Below, piece by piece: positions 16,715 through 25,617 of a stretch of 48,949 bases of DNA; position 1 is the first letter of the stretch; every line of letters starts with the position of its first letter. The DNA is from Geofilum rhodophaeum (GTDB taxonomy: Bacteria; Bacteroidota; Bacteroidia; Bacteroidales; Marinilabiliaceae): NCBI RefSeq assembly GCF_002210225.1, contig NZ_MWUJ01000020.1, positions 1-48,949 on the forward strand, read 5' to 3'. The position numbers and the translations under genes are program-made. The notes below the pieces were generated by a model. The model did not search any database, was not told where the DNA came from, and saw only the letters and a program-made list of their open reading frames with translations.

Positions 16715-16852
16715 TAACTTTAGTAAAACAAAATTTGCCCAAACAAGACAGCCTTGAAGGTCGCACCATTTCACATCAAGACCTAAAAAAAAAAGGTCAA
16801 GACATGGAAATGAAAATTAAATGGTCAAAACCCGGAATAAGTCCTATCTTTA
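16715..16852 (+). promoter_or_regulatory. repeated promoter-like boxes ahead of the UPF0175 gene
   Basis: TAACTTTA (16715-16722) and TATCTTTA (16845-16852) are each followed by a shared GTAAAACAAA string and preceded by similar bases, about 130 bases apart. Each is one base off TAnnTTTG. The second lies 15 bases before the ATG at 16868. Confidence 0.4.
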
Positions 16853-16867
16853 AGTAAAACAAATGGT

Positions 16868-17131
16868 ATGAAATCGATTCACATTCCAATTGAGGTTTCA
16901 CCGGATATTATGATGGCCCTCAACGCCTCAGAAGAAGAACTGAAAGCAAAGTTCCAGAAGGCCCTTGCTCTCTACCTCTACCAGGAAGGCCTACTGACAT
17001 TTGGGAAAGCGGCGCAGTTTGCAGGCCTGTCTCGATACAAATTTGAAAAACTCTTGGAGCAAAACAACATCACACTTAAAGGCCCCAATCCATATCAATT
17101 ATCCGAAGACCTTCACAAACTGAACGACTAA
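16868..17131 (+). CDS. UPF0175 family antitoxin-like protein
   Basis: The 87-residue protein matches the UPF0175 family: an N-terminal strand (KSIHIPIEVSPDI), a helical middle (EEELKAKFQKALALYLYQEG) and the hallmark helix-turn-helix-like stretch LTFGKAAQFAGLSRYKFEKLL at about residues 42-62, followed by NIT. Members are considered antitoxins that usually sit directly before a DUF3368 PIN-like toxin gene. Here the next gene, tonB, is on the opposite strand and only 81 bases remain, so the toxin is missing. The protein may be a leftover, a trans-acting antitoxin or a DNA-binding regulator. Confidence 0.8.
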   Translation: MKSIHIPIEVSPDIMMALNASEEELKAKFQKALALYLYQEGLLTFGKAAQFAGLSRYKFEKLLEQNNITLKGPNPYQLSEDLHKLND

Positions 17132-17212
17132 GCTTTGGTACTTGCAGGGGAAGAGCCGATGGAATGAGACCAAAAGCTTCCCCACCCATAAGCATCCCCA
17201 GCTAAAAATTGC

Positions 17213-18163
17213 CTAATTCAGCACAAAGTGGTAAGTAATGATGCCCTTTTGCAGCGCCGGCGCCCCCTGATCCGGGTTAAAACGGGCCTTCAATGCGGCC
17301 TTCCGGGCTTCCTCCCATAAAGTAGAATTCTGAGTAGTAGTGCCCCGCAAAATGGGCTGGGCGCTGGTCACCACCCCCGTGCGGTCCACGGTAATCTCCA
17401 CCACCACAATGCCCTCTTCCTGAATGTTGTAGGCGGGTCGCGGCAGGGTGCCGGACAAGCTGCGGCCGGAGAGACTGAAAGAATTGCCCGAGGCACCCAA
17501 TCCCGTTCCGGTATAAGTCCGTGCGTTGGGATCGCCGGTAAGGGCACCCTGACTGCCGGCTCCGCCTGCTTCGCCGGAGGACTGGGCGGTGCTGCCTTGA
17601 TTGCTGAAGGCGCCGCTTACGGCGTTGCGCGCCTCAGCGGCCTGGCGTTCCTGCTCTTCACGCTTGCGCTGTTCCTCGGCCAAACGCTGGCGTTCGGCTT
17701 CTGCTTCCCGGCGCTGGCGCTCCAGTTCGGCCTGGCGCAGGCGCTCCGCTTCAGCCTCTGCTTCCCGACGCTGCCGGTCGAGTTCCGTTTGCCGCCGCCG
17801 CTCTTCTTCGAGACGCTTTTGTTCGGCCGCGCGGCGGGCTTTCTCTTCGGCCGATATGGCCGGTGCTTCTTCGGTTTTCTGGGTCATCAACTGCTCCTGC
17901 GAAGGCTGGGGCGTAGATGCCGGAGGCGGGGTGGTGGGACGCGGTGGAGGGCTTGCACTTTGCTGTTGCTGAGTCACTGGTGCACTGCGCGAAGGCACTG
18001 CCGGTCCCATACCGGTGGGACCGTCGCCCAGGGCCACCAAAATGCCTTCCTCTTCCTGGGGAATGCTTTTGAGGCCGAAAATCAACAAGAGCAACAACAG
18101 CACCACATGAAAAACGGTGGTACCAATCGCTCCATAAGTCTTATCACTGCGCTTCTCTTCCAT
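17213..18163 (-). CDS. tonB: TonB-family energy transducer
   Basis: The 316-residue protein has one N-terminal membrane helix (about residues 14-32, VFHVVLLLLLLIFGL) and a Pro/Ser/Gln-rich stretch. A long charged coiled coil rich in Glu, Arg and Ala (about 104-180) and a Gly/Ser linker follow. A C-terminal TonB-type domain (about 237-316) starts near LPRPAYNIQEEGIVVVEITVD and ends in a beta strand (GIITYHFVLN). The charged coiled coil recalls TolA, but the C-terminal fold is TonB-like. It follows exbB and exbD on the same strand with a 1-base gap to exbD, so the three form a proton-driven motor able to power TonB-dependent receptors such as the one at 3995-5932. Confidence 0.88.
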   Translation of the reverse strand: MEEKRSDKTYGAIGTTVFHVVLLLLLLIFGLKSIPQEEEGILVALGDGPTGMGPAVPSRSAPVTQQQQSASPPPRPTTPPPASTPQPSQEQLMTQKTEEAPAISAEEKARRAAEQKRLEEERRRQTELDRQRREAEAEAERLRQAELERQRREAEAERQRLAEEQRKREEQERQAAEARNAVSGAFSNQGSTAQSSGEAGGAGSQGALTGDPNARTYTGTGLGASGNSFSLSGRSLSGTLPRPAYNIQEEGIVVVEITVDRTGVVTSAQPILRGTTTQNSTLWEEARKAALKARFNPDQGAPALQKGIITYHFVLN

Positions 18164-18164
18164 A

Positions 18165-18557
18165 TCACCTGGCTCTGGTTGCCAAAATCACTTTAAAATC
18201 GTTGTTCTTGGCAATATTCATAACCTTCACGACTTCCTTCATGGGTACATTCTCATCAACATGCAGCGAAATGTACACATCGGTCTCCGTTCCCACAGCA
18301 GTCCTTAAAGTCGATTCGAGTCGGTTAAAAGGAACCCGTTGCGTACCCACATAATAATTGAGTTCACGGGTAACGGAAACACTGGTGGCCGGTTTTGCCG
18401 CCGTCTGCTGCCGGCTTTGCGGCAGCAACAACTTAATGGCATTCGGGTTGACCAGCGTGGAAGTAATCATGAAAAAAATGAGCAACAGAAAAACCACGTC
18501 GGTCATCGACGACATGGAGAAGGTTGCATTTATTTTACTTCTTGATTTCAATGCCAT
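18165..18557 (-). CDS. exbD: ExbD/TolR biopolymer transport protein
   Basis: ExbD is the rod-like partner of ExbB in the proton channel. The 130-residue product has a short cytoplasmic start, then a single membrane helix (about 18-38) that carries the conserved Asp20 (SMTDVVFLLLIFFM), matching the proton-relay aspartate of the family. The remainder is a small periplasmic domain. Length is normal. It lies 11 bases after exbB and 1 base before tonB, consistent with tight co-translation. Confidence 0.93.
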   Translation of the reverse strand: MALKSRSKINATFSMSSMTDVVFLLLIFFMITSTLVNPNAIKLLLPQSRQQTAAKPATSVSVTRELNYYVGTQRVPFNRLESTLRTAVGTETDVYISLHVDENVPMKEVVKVMNIAKNNDFKVILATRAR

Positions 18558-18568
18558 GGTAACTGTCT

Positions 18569-19267
18569 TTAGCGTGCCGGTTCGTTCAGAATATCCATAA
18601 ACTCCATGGTGCGGGCTTCCATTTTAAACACCACCTTTTCGACCCGGGCCACCAGAATGTTGTAGGCAAAGTAGGCCACAATACCCACGATGAGTCCCGT
18701 TACGGTAGTCACCAAAGCGGTGTAGATACCACCGGCCAGCTGATCCACCATAATGTTGTTGCCCGCGTTCGACATTTCCCAGAACGACTTGATCATACCA
18801 ATTACCGTTCCCAAGAAACCGATCATGGGCGCGCCACCCGCAATGGTGGCCAGAGTGGGCAGCCCTTTTTCCATGCGACTCACCTCCAGGTTGCCGACGT
18901 TTTCGATGGCCGTGCTGACATCACCCAGGGGGCGACCGATGCGACTGATGCCTTTCTCGATCATGCGGGCAATGGGATGGGCACTGTTGCTGCAAAGGGC
19001 CAGGGCCGAATCTATTTTACCGTCGTGTATGTAATCCTTGATGCGGTTCATAAAGGTGGTATCCTCGGTAGAGGCACGGCGCAGCGCCAAATAACGCTCA
19101 ATAAAGATGTACACGGCAATGATCGACAGTATTCCCAGGGGAAGCATGATCCATCCGCCCTTCAACATCAGCTCAATCAGGTTGATGCTCTGTTCTACCA
19201 CTTCCTCACCCTCTACTTCGGTGGCTGCACCTTGGGCGGCAGCCTGTATCAGCATAAAAGGATTCAT
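18569..19267 (-). CDS. exbB: ExbB/TolQ/MotA-family proton channel protein
   Basis: The 232-residue protein shows the three-helix ExbB/TolQ pattern: a first helix near 34-52 (GGWIMLPLGILSIIAVYIFI), a cytoplasmic loop, and two close helices near 140-160 (GGAPMIGFLGTVIGMIKSF) and 175-200 (LVTTVTGLIVGIVAYFAYN). It forms the pentameric ring around ExbD. It begins the leftward exbB-exbD-tonB operon, 102 bases downstream of tsaD. It could also serve Tol-Pal-like functions, but a TonB gene as third member favours receptor energisation. Confidence 0.92.
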   Translation of the reverse strand: MNPFMLIQAAAQGAATEVEGEEVVEQSINLIELMLKGGWIMLPLGILSIIAVYIFIERYLALRRASTEDTTFMNRIKDYIHDGKIDSALALCSNSAHPIARMIEKGISRIGRPLGDVSTAIENVGNLEVSRMEKGLPTLATIAGGAPMIGFLGTVIGMIKSFWEMSNAGNNIMVDQLAGGIYTALVTTVTGLIVGIVAYFAYNILVARVEKVVFKMEARTMEFMDILNEPAR

Positions 19268-19369
19268 AATCGACGTAAGTTTTGTTGGTTACAAGATATA
19301 TTGCGCTAAAATACGAAAAAACAAACAGTCCAAAGAAGTCCGCAAATATTATTCCGAAAATATTCCCCC

Positions 19370-20386
19370 TTAGGGCATACGGGCAAAGGGGGCCGCCTCC
19401 TGCGACGAGAATTCGCCCTTCCGGTACTTGAACCAGCCCGTGATGGCAATCATCGCCGCATTGTCGGTCGTCAGCGCCAAATCGGGAATGTAGGTGCGCC
19501 AACCCCGGCGCCGCTCCATATCCTGCACGGCAGCGCGCAAAGCGCTGTTGGCCGACACCCCGCCGGCCAGCGCTATTTCCTTGATGCCGGTCTCCTTAGC
19601 CGCCTTAATCAGCTTATCCATCAGCACCTCCACAATGGTCCGCTGCAACGAGGCGCACAAATCGTTGCGCCGCTCCGCCATAAAATCCGGATTTTCCTTC
19701 AGCCGGTCGCGCAAAAAATACAAAAACGAAGTCTTGAGTCCACTAAAACTGTAATCGAGTCCCGCAATCCGCGGCTTGCTGAACTGAAAAGCCGCCGCAT
19801 CCCCCTCCCAGGCATACTTATCGATTAGCGGTCCCCCCGGATAAGGCAGGCCCATCACCTTGGCACACTTGTCAAAGGCCTCCCCCGCCGCATCGTCGAT
19901 GGTCTGACCAACAATCTCCATTTCGAGGGGCGAGCGCACTACAATGAGCTGACTGTTGCCGCCCGATACCAGCAGACACAAAAAGGGGAAGGAAGGAACG
20001 GGGCGCTGCGCATCGGGCTTTTGCAGAAAATGTGCCAGTACATGCGCCTGCAGATGGTTCACCTCAATCAGGGGGATTTTGCGCGCCAGCGCAAAACCCT
20101 TCGCAAAGGACGTTCCCACCAGCAAAGACCCCATTAGTCCCGGTCCCCGCGTATAAGCCACGGCATCCACTTCTTCCACTTTTACCCCGGCCTCTTTCAA
20201 AGCCTGATGCACCACCGGCACAATGTTTTGCTGATGGGCGCGGGAAGCCAGCTCGGGCACCACGCCGCCGTAGGCTTCGTGCACGGCCTGACCGGCAATT
20301 ACGTTGCTTAAAATGGTATCATTTTTGATGATGGAAGCAGAGGTATCGTCGCAGGAAGATTCAATCCCAAGAATGATGGTGGACAT
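19370..20386 (-). CDS. tsaD: tRNA N6-adenosine threonylcarbamoyltransferase
   Basis: TsaD transfers threonylcarbamoyl to A37 of ANN-decoding tRNAs, working with TsaB, TsaC and TsaE. The 338-residue product starts MSTIILGIESSCDDTSASII. It has HEAYGGVVPELASRAH, the iron-binding His111 and His115 in EVNHLQAHV, LVSGGNSQL, and ALAGGVSANSALR near the C-terminus, followed by TDNAAMIA. This is a normal-length ASKHA-fold enzyme. It diverges from tamB across 74 bases. Confidence 0.97.
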   Translation of the reverse strand: MSTIILGIESSCDDTSASIIKNDTILSNVIAGQAVHEAYGGVVPELASRAHQQNIVPVVHQALKEAGVKVEEVDAVAYTRGPGLMGSLLVGTSFAKGFALARKIPLIEVNHLQAHVLAHFLQKPDAQRPVPSFPFLCLLVSGGNSQLIVVRSPLEMEIVGQTIDDAAGEAFDKCAKVMGLPYPGGPLIDKYAWEGDAAAFQFSKPRIAGLDYSFSGLKTSFLYFLRDRLKENPDFMAERRNDLCASLQRTIVEVLMDKLIKAAKETGIKEIALAGGVSANSALRAAVQDMERRRGWRTYIPDLALTTDNAAMIAITGWFKYRKGEFSSQEAAPFARMP

Positions 20387-20447
20387 AGAGCGGTAAATTT
20401 TATTTTATTTAGCCGTGAAACAGGCATTTCGTTCGCGCGAAGTTACC

Positions 20448-20455
20448 TATTTTTG
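20448..20455 (+). promoter_or_regulatory. -7 box directly ahead of tamB
   Basis: TATTTTTG is a perfect TAnnTTTG match but ends only six bases before the assigned TTG start at 20461. If it is used, the tamB message would be nearly leaderless. Confidence 0.4.
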
Positions 20456-20460
20456 CATAA

Positions 20461-23400
20461 TTGCGTAACAAGGGCAAAACTATCAAAAAATCGCGAAAAA
20501 TATTATTGTGGGTGTTGGTGGTCGTGGTGGGACTACCCATGCTGGGCTCGTTGGTACTGATGCTGCCAGGGGTTCAGACACGCATGGTGCGCAGCATTAC
20601 CAACCGGCTGTCGGCCGACCTCAATACCGAAATCAGTATTGGCCGGGTGAGTGTGACGCCCTTTACCGGCATTCGGCTGCGCGACTTTTTGGTGCTCGAC
20701 CAGCAAAAGGATACGCTTTTTTATGCGGCCTCGCTGCGTGCCGGCGTCGATCGCTTTTCGTGGCGCCACCAGCACCTTTACCTGGGCAGTATCCACTTTA
20801 ATCAGCCCGAAGTGCATTTGTACCAGCATGGCGACAAAATGAACTTCAGCTTTTTGCTCGACTCGCTGGGCCAAAACCGGCCCGATACCGTTTTGTGGCA
20901 ATACTCGGTTCGGGGCATCGATATTGAAAACGGCACCCTCGATTTTGCCCACAATGCCCTGCAAAACCCGGGCATTGCTGCCGACGAGCTGCATTTTCAA
21001 GACCTGAAGCTGAACATCCGGCGTACTTCCGAGCCGGGAGAACCCCTGTCCTTTGAGGTATTGCACTTTTCACTGCGGGAAGCTACCGGTCTGCGCATCG
21101 ACGGTTTTCGCAGCACGGGCTACCTGGCCAGCGACAAAATCGTAATCGATCAGCTTTCGTTCAGAACGGCGCGCTCCCTCGTCGATTTTCAGGCTATAGA
21201 ATTGCCGCTGGGGCAGACGGAGGTCAATGGCTACGATGTGCCCTTCAGGGGTAACATCCACAAACTTATTGTCGATCCGGAGGACATCCGCCACTACTTC
21301 CCGGCCTTTCCGCCTCTGGAGAGTCCCCTCTCCTTCAGCGGAGAAATCTTCGGCTCGCTCGACCAGCTGAAGGGCCGCAACATCCAGGCCAGCTTTGGCA
21401 GCGGCACCGTCCTCCACACCAGCTTCGACATCAGCGGCCTATCGAACTTTAACGAGGCCTTCCTGTATATGGACATCGAAAATATGGAGACCAGCATCCC
21501 CGATTTGGAGCTGCTCATTGTGGGCGAGCAGGCCGCCATTCCCGAGTCCTTTCGTCAACTGGAAACCATTCGCTACAAGGGAACCATCACAGGCTTCATC
21601 AACAACCTGGTGGCCTACGGAGGCTTCAGCTCGGCCCTGGGCAGCATCAACACCGACATCGGCATCAAGATTGAGGAAGAGCGATTTTTGTTTGGGGGAC
21701 TGCTTAACACGAGCGATTTCAACCTGGGGCGGATGATCAATGCCAACCCCGCCCTGGGTCGGGTGTCGCTCGACATGGAAGTCAGCGGCAGTCGCAGCAG
21801 TAAGACCGATTACTTTGTGATTCTCGATGGCAAGGCCGAAGAACTGGAGTTCAACGACTACCACTACCACGACATTACGGTGCAGGGCTTGCTGACCCAC
21901 CAGAAATTCGACGGAAATGTGCGACTGAACGACCCCAACGGCGCCCTGGATTTTATAGGAACCGTGGACATGTCGGGCCGCGTGGCGCATTTCGACTTTA
22001 TGGCCGCCATTCGCAACGCCCAGCTCGACCGCCTCAATCTGGTACCCGGCATGAAGGACGGCGTATTGTCGGTGGTGCTGGAGACCAACTTCGAGGGCAA
22101 CAACCTCGACGATTTGGTGGGCGAGATTGTGCTGCGCGAGGGCCTGCTCTATACCCCCGCCGTCGGCCTCGACTTCGACTCCATATCGGTGCGGGCCGAG
22201 CGACTGGAGGACCATAAACAGTTGACGCTGCGCTCGGCTTATGCCGATGGCGAAATCACCGGAAAATACCTTTTTCGCCACTTTCGGCGCACCGCTATGG
22301 GCTTTATTCAGCACTACCTGCCGGCCTATGTCGATAAAGGCACACCGGCGGCAAGCACCCCCGACAACGACTTTAGTTTTGACCTGCGGCTGAAAAAAAT
22401 GAACCAGGTGCTGGCGGTCTTCCTGCCCGAAATCAACATGGCCGACCAGGGGCATTTGCAGGGGCATTTCCGCAGCGAACCACCCTCTCTCGAGCTGGAT
22501 CTGGAAATGGACCACCTGGGCTATAACAAGTTCGAAAGCAGCGAAATTCGGGTACGTGCCCGGGCCAACGACAGCGATGGCCTCTCGCTCGTTACCCGTG
22601 CCGGCAACCTGCGCATGGGCGAGCTGGCCGACCTCTACAACTTTTCGGTACACCAGCGGGCCCAAAACGACAGTCTCCGCACCAACATTTTCTGGAACAA
22701 CTGGGATTTGGAGACCTACAGCGGCGCCCTTTACAGCACCACCCATTTTACACGCGATGCCGACCAGGAGCGGCACACCGCCATTCACCTGCAGCCCTCC
22801 AGCATTCTGGTGGCCGACAGTCTCTGGCAAATCAGCGAGTCGCAGCTCACCTTCTACAAAAAGGGCATGAGCGTGCGCGACTTCCGCATTCAACACCAAA
22901 ACCAGTTTGTTCACCTCAACGGCTTTTTACACCGCGAGGTGCCCGACGGCCTCCAACTACTTTTCAATCAGCTGAATGTGGACCAGTTTCTGCAAACCAA
23001 GGCCGACAGCAAAATTTCCTTCGGCGGCACCATCAACGGCCAACTCTCGCTCAGCGATTTTTACCGCGAACCCCTGTTGACCAGCGATCTCCGGATTCAG
23101 GATTTCATGTTTAACCAAACCCAATACGGCACGCTGAGTCTGGAAAGCTCCTGGAACCGCGAAGCCAACGCCCTGCTGGTCAGCACCCGCATCGACCATC
23201 AGGGGCACGAGCCCCTGACGGGCAGCGGCCTCTTCCATCCCGAAAACCAATTGCTCGACTTCCATTTCGACCTCGACCGCCTCAGTGTAGGCTTCCTCGA
23301 CCCCTTCCTGGTTAAAGTGATGCAAGACATCGAAGGCTACGCCTCCGGCCGCATGTACCTGAAAGGCCCATTGACGCGGCCCTACCTCACCGGCAGCGTG

Positions 23401-24912
23401 GCCCTGCACGACGGTCGCTTTAGGGTGGACCTGCTCAAAACCGACTACCAGGTGCGCGATTCGGTCACCTTCTACCCCAACGAAATGCGCTTCCGCAACA
23501 TGCTGGTGAGCGACCGCCACAACCGTAGCGGCCACTTCAACGGCTCCATCTTTCACAACGGAAGCTTTAAGGACATGGACTTTAACCTGCGCATCAGCGC
23601 CAACAACATGCTCATGCTCAACACCCGGCGGCAGGACAATCCCTACTACTACGGAACCGTTTACGGCACCGGCAACCTGAACATCAACGGCATGCTCGAC
23701 AACATCAACCTCACCATCAACGGTCGCACCCAACCCAACACCCGCTTTTTCATCCCCATCCGCTCCACCGAAACCGCCCTCGAAACCAACTTCATTCGCT
23801 TTGTGGGCAACAACAACAGCAGCAGCGACCCCAACGGCAATGGCGCCGCCGTGCAGACGCCCGACTACAGTGTGGACCTCACCGGTCTCGAGTTGGAAAT
23901 GAACATCGAAGCCACCCCCGATGCCGAAGTGCAAATCATCTTCGACGAGCGCATCGGCGACATCCTCAAAAGCACCGGCAACGGCAACCTTCAGATACGC
24001 ATCGACCGCCAGGGCAACCTCCGCTTCTTTGGCGACTACACCATACAGCAGGGAGAATACCTCTTTTCGCTGCAAAACCTCATCAACAAGCAGTTTGTCA
24101 TTAACCAGGGCGGCACCGTAGCGTGGCAGGGCGACCCCTACAACGCCGAAATCGACATCACCGCCGTGTACAAGCTCCGCGCCGCCCTCAGCGATTTGCT
24201 CGACCCCGTTACCAGCACCGGCAGCAACGCCGAGCAAAACGAGCTGCAACGCCGCGTGCAAATCCACACCAACCTGATGCTCAGCGGCCCCCTGCAACAG
24301 CCCAACATCCGCTTCGGCATTGAAATGCCCACCATTGATGAGAGTCGCGAAGCCCTCGTACTCGACTACATATCCAGCGAAGAAGAACTCAACCGCCAGG
24401 TACTGAGTCTGCTCGTGCTCAACCGCTTCTACACCCCCGAGCACATGCGCATGAACGACCAAAGCAGCCAGCGCGGCGAAAACGCCGCCCTGGTCACCAC
24501 CACCGAAATGCTCTCCGCCCAGGTCAGCCGCTGGATGTCGTCCATCAGCAACGACTTCGACTTTGGCGTGGCCTACCGTCCCGGCGACAACATCACCAGC
24601 GAAGAATTTGAAATGGCCGTCAGCACCCAGTTCTTCAACAACCGCGTAACCGTCAACGGCAACGTGGGCGTAGGTAAGTACCAAACCAACACCAGTAAAA
24701 TGGTGGGCGACTTCGATCTCGATGTAAAACTCAACCCCAGCGGCACCCTGCGCGCCCGCGCCTACACCCGCTCCAACGAAGACCTCATCTACGAAACCTC
24801 CCCCACCACCCAGGGCATCGGCCTCTCCTTCCGCGAAGAATTTGACCACATTGGCCAGCTCATCAAAAAGTACTGGCGCGCCCTCGCCGGCAAAAAAGAA
24901 GACGAAGAATAA
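20461..24912 (+). CDS. tamB: translocation and assembly module protein TamB
   Basis: The 1483-residue protein has one N-terminal membrane anchor (about residues 14-35, LLWVLVVVVGLPMLGSLVLM). A very long periplasmic body of repeated AsmA/TamB-type beta segments follows. The C-terminal TamB (DUF490) domain (about 1040-1440) includes LQIRIDRQGNLRFFGDYTIQ and EYLFSLQNLINKQFVINQGG. Such proteins bridge the periplasm and help assemble outer-membrane proteins or carry lipids. The TTG start at 20461 places the anchor near the N-terminus as expected; no ATG precedes it in frame. The final 60 residues end in a charged tail (KKEDEE). Confidence 0.92.
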   Translation: MRNKGKTIKKSRKILLWVLVVVVGLPMLGSLVLMLPGVQTRMVRSITNRLSADLNTEISIGRVSVTPFTGIRLRDFLVLDQQKDTLFYAASLRAGVDRFSWRHQHLYLGSIHFNQPEVHLYQHGDKMNFSFLLDSLGQNRPDTVLWQYSVRGIDIENGTLDFAHNALQNPGIAADELHFQDLKLNIRRTSEPGEPLSFEVLHFSLREATGLRIDGFRSTGYLASDKIVIDQLSFRTARSLVDFQAIELPLGQTEVNGYDVPFRGNIHKLIVDPEDIRHYFPAFPPLESPLSFSGEIFGSLDQLKGRNIQASFGSGTVLHTSFDISGLSNFNEAFLYMDIENMETSIPDLELLIVGEQAAIPESFRQLETIRYKGTITGFINNLVAYGGFSSALGSINTDIGIKIEEERFLFGGLLNTSDFNLGRMINANPALGRVSLDMEVSGSRSSKTDYFVILDGKAEELEFNDYHYHDITVQGLLTHQKFDGNVRLNDPNGALDFIGTVDMSGRVAHFDFMAAIRNAQLDRLNLVPGMKDGVLSVVLETNFEGNNLDDLVGEIVLREGLLYTPAVGLDFDSISVRAERLEDHKQLTLRSAYADGEITGKYLFRHFRRTAMGFIQHYLPAYVDKGTPAASTPDNDFSFDLRLKKMNQVLAVFLPEINMADQGHLQGHFRSEPPSLELDLEMDHLGYNKFESSEIRVRARANDSDGLSLVTRAGNLRMGELADLYNFSVHQRAQNDSLRTNIFWNNWDLETYSGALYSTTHFTRDADQERHTAIHLQPSSILVADSLWQISESQLTFYKKGMSVRDFRIQHQNQFVHLNGFLHREVPDGLQLLFNQLNVDQFLQTKADSKISFGGTINGQLSLSDFYREPLLTSDLRIQDFMFNQTQYGTLSLESSWNREANALLVSTRIDHQGHEPLTGSGLFHPENQLLDFHFDLDRLSVGFLDPFLVKVMQDIEGYASGRMYLKGPLTRPYLTGSVALHDGRFRVDLLKTDYQVRDSVTFYPNEMRFRNMLVSDRHNRSGHFNGSIFHNGSFKDMDFNLRISANNMLMLNTRRQDNPYYYGTVYGTGNLNINGMLDNINLTINGRTQPNTRFFIPIRSTETALETNFIRFVGNNNSSSDPNGNGAAVQTPDYSVDLTGLELEMNIEATPDAEVQIIFDERIGDILKSTGNGNLQIRIDRQGNLRFFGDYTIQQGEYLFSLQNLINKQFVINQGGTVAWQGDPYNAEIDITAVYKLRAALSDLLDPVTSTGSNAEQNELQRRVQIHTNLMLSGPLQQPNIRFGIEMPTIDESREALVLDYISSEEELNRQVLSLLVLNRFYTPEHMRMNDQSSQRGENAALVTTTEMLSAQVSRWMSSISNDFDFGVAYRPGDNITSEEFEMAVSTQFFNNRVTVNGNVGVGKYQTNTSKMVGDFDLDVKLNPSGTLRARAYTRSNEDLIYETSPTTQGIGLSFREEFDHIGQLIKKYWRALAGKKEDEE

Positions 24913-25052
24913 ACCCCGCGTCGTCCAAAAAAGCCAAACGCTTATCTAAAAGATAGTAACAACTGTCAAAAAACACCTACGGATGCCTTGTATTAATGCA
25001 AAAAATTGCATATTTGTAAGCTGAAATAAAATCAGGAACCTAAACCACACAG
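24913..25052 (+). promoter_or_regulatory. intergenic region with promoter for the PqqD-peptide-kinase cassette
   Basis: CTTG (24987-24990) and CATATTTG (25009-25016), 18 bases apart, approximate the -33/-7 pattern. The GTG start at 25053 follows 36 bases later. A short inverted repeat (TTATCT/AGATAG near 24944-24957) after tamB is too weak to call a terminator. Confidence 0.45.
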
Positions 25053-25349
25053 GTGCATAAACCAGAGGCGATATACCAAGTGCGCAGCGAAAAAGTCGTT
25101 ACCCGCAAAGTGGGCGACGAAATGGTTATTGTACCCCTGGTTAACAGCGTGGCCGACATGACCCGTGTGCTTACCCTCAACGAGACCGGCACCGCCATCA
25201 TCGAAGCCCTTAACGGTCAAAACACAATCAATCAGGTAGAAGAGCAACTTTTAGCACAATTTGACGTAGAACAGGAAGTGTTGTCAAACGACCTCCAAAA
25301 CTTTATCACCGAAGCCCTTGACAAACAAATCATAGAACTCATCCCCTAA
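25053..25349 (+). CDS. PqqD-family peptide-recognition protein
   Basis: The 98-residue protein has the PqqD fold pattern: an N-terminal beta hairpin (YQVRSEKVVTRKVGDEMVIVPL), the turn VLTLNETGTAIIEALNG and a winged-helix C-terminal half (QVEEQLLAQFDVEQEVLSNDLQNFITEALDKQIIEL). The LNETG...I..AL.G motif is the family signature. PqqD-like domains act as RiPP recognition elements that bind the leader of a precursor peptide and present it to modifying enzymes. Start is GTG. It is 22 bases ahead of a 76-residue peptide gene and in the same direction as an HprK-like kinase, which supports a peptide-modification role. No pqqC or radical-SAM gene is nearby, so PQQ synthesis is unlikely. Confidence 0.85.
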   Translation: MHKPEAIYQVRSEKVVTRKVGDEMVIVPLVNSVADMTRVLTLNETGTAIIEALNGQNTINQVEEQLLAQFDVEQEVLSNDLQNFITEALDKQIIELIP

Positions 25350-25371
25350 CCCCCTACGCCAAACACCACCA

Positions 25372-25602
25372 ATGAAAAAATCCTACCAACATATAATCAA
25401 AAAATCCTACACCACCCCCAAAATCGAGGAGGTGGAGATTGACGTTGCGATAAGTTTACAGACGCCGACCACAGGAGGGGAGGGAGACATAGGTGAAGGA
25501 GGATTACCTGCCTCTGCGGCACCAAAAGAGCCCGACTATGGCCCCAGAAGCTACCAGAGTCCCACCAGTCCCTTCGGCGACACCTCAGAACCGAGATATT
25601 AA
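25372..25602 (+). CDS. candidate RiPP precursor peptide
   Basis: This 76-residue peptide has no recognised family. It splits into a charged N-terminal part (MKKSYQHIIKKSYTTPKIEE to about residue 29), a Gly-rich hinge (TTGGEGDIGEGG, 33-44) and a C-terminal tail rich in Pro, Ser, Tyr and Gly (45-76) ending in EPRY. That is the layout of a leader plus core. KKSY occurs twice near the start (2-5 and 10-13), encoded by a repeated AAAAAATCCTAC. It lies between the PqqD-like gene (22 bases) and the kinase gene (15 bases). The tail has several Ser and Thr that could be kinase targets. Small MKKxYxxPxIE peptides of unknown function are widespread in Bacteroidota, so the RiPP role is inferred from neighbours. 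Confidence 0.6.
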   Translation: MKKSYQHIIKKSYTTPKIEEVEIDVAISLQTPTTGGEGDIGEGGLPASAAPKEPDYGPRSYQSPTSPFGDTSEPRY

Positions 25603-25617
25603 ACCATACAACCGCCA

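Larger units (their letters stand above)
16094..16867. other. long AT-rich intergenic region
   Basis: About 770 bases hold no recognisable full gene. Two short leader-like starts occur on the plus strand after a TAACCCTAACC motif: MKNLTLFI then stop (from 16174) and MKELYPYQ then stop (from about 16301). A strong hairpin lies at 16114-16150. Two near-identical segments of about 22 bases (around 16712-16730 and 16842-16863) carry TAACTTTA and TATCTTTA boxes ahead of the UPF0175 gene. The region could be the remains of a deleted SusC-type gene, but that is speculative. Confidence 0.4.

Noticed and set aside
22957-24849. 630-residue minus-strand open frame.
   Set aside because: It is antisense to tamB with a valine- and glycine-rich composition and no signal, domain or promoter.
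25053-25349. PQQ biosynthesis locus.
   Set aside because: Only the PqqD-like gene is present; pqqA, B, C and E are absent and the neighbours point to another peptide pathway.
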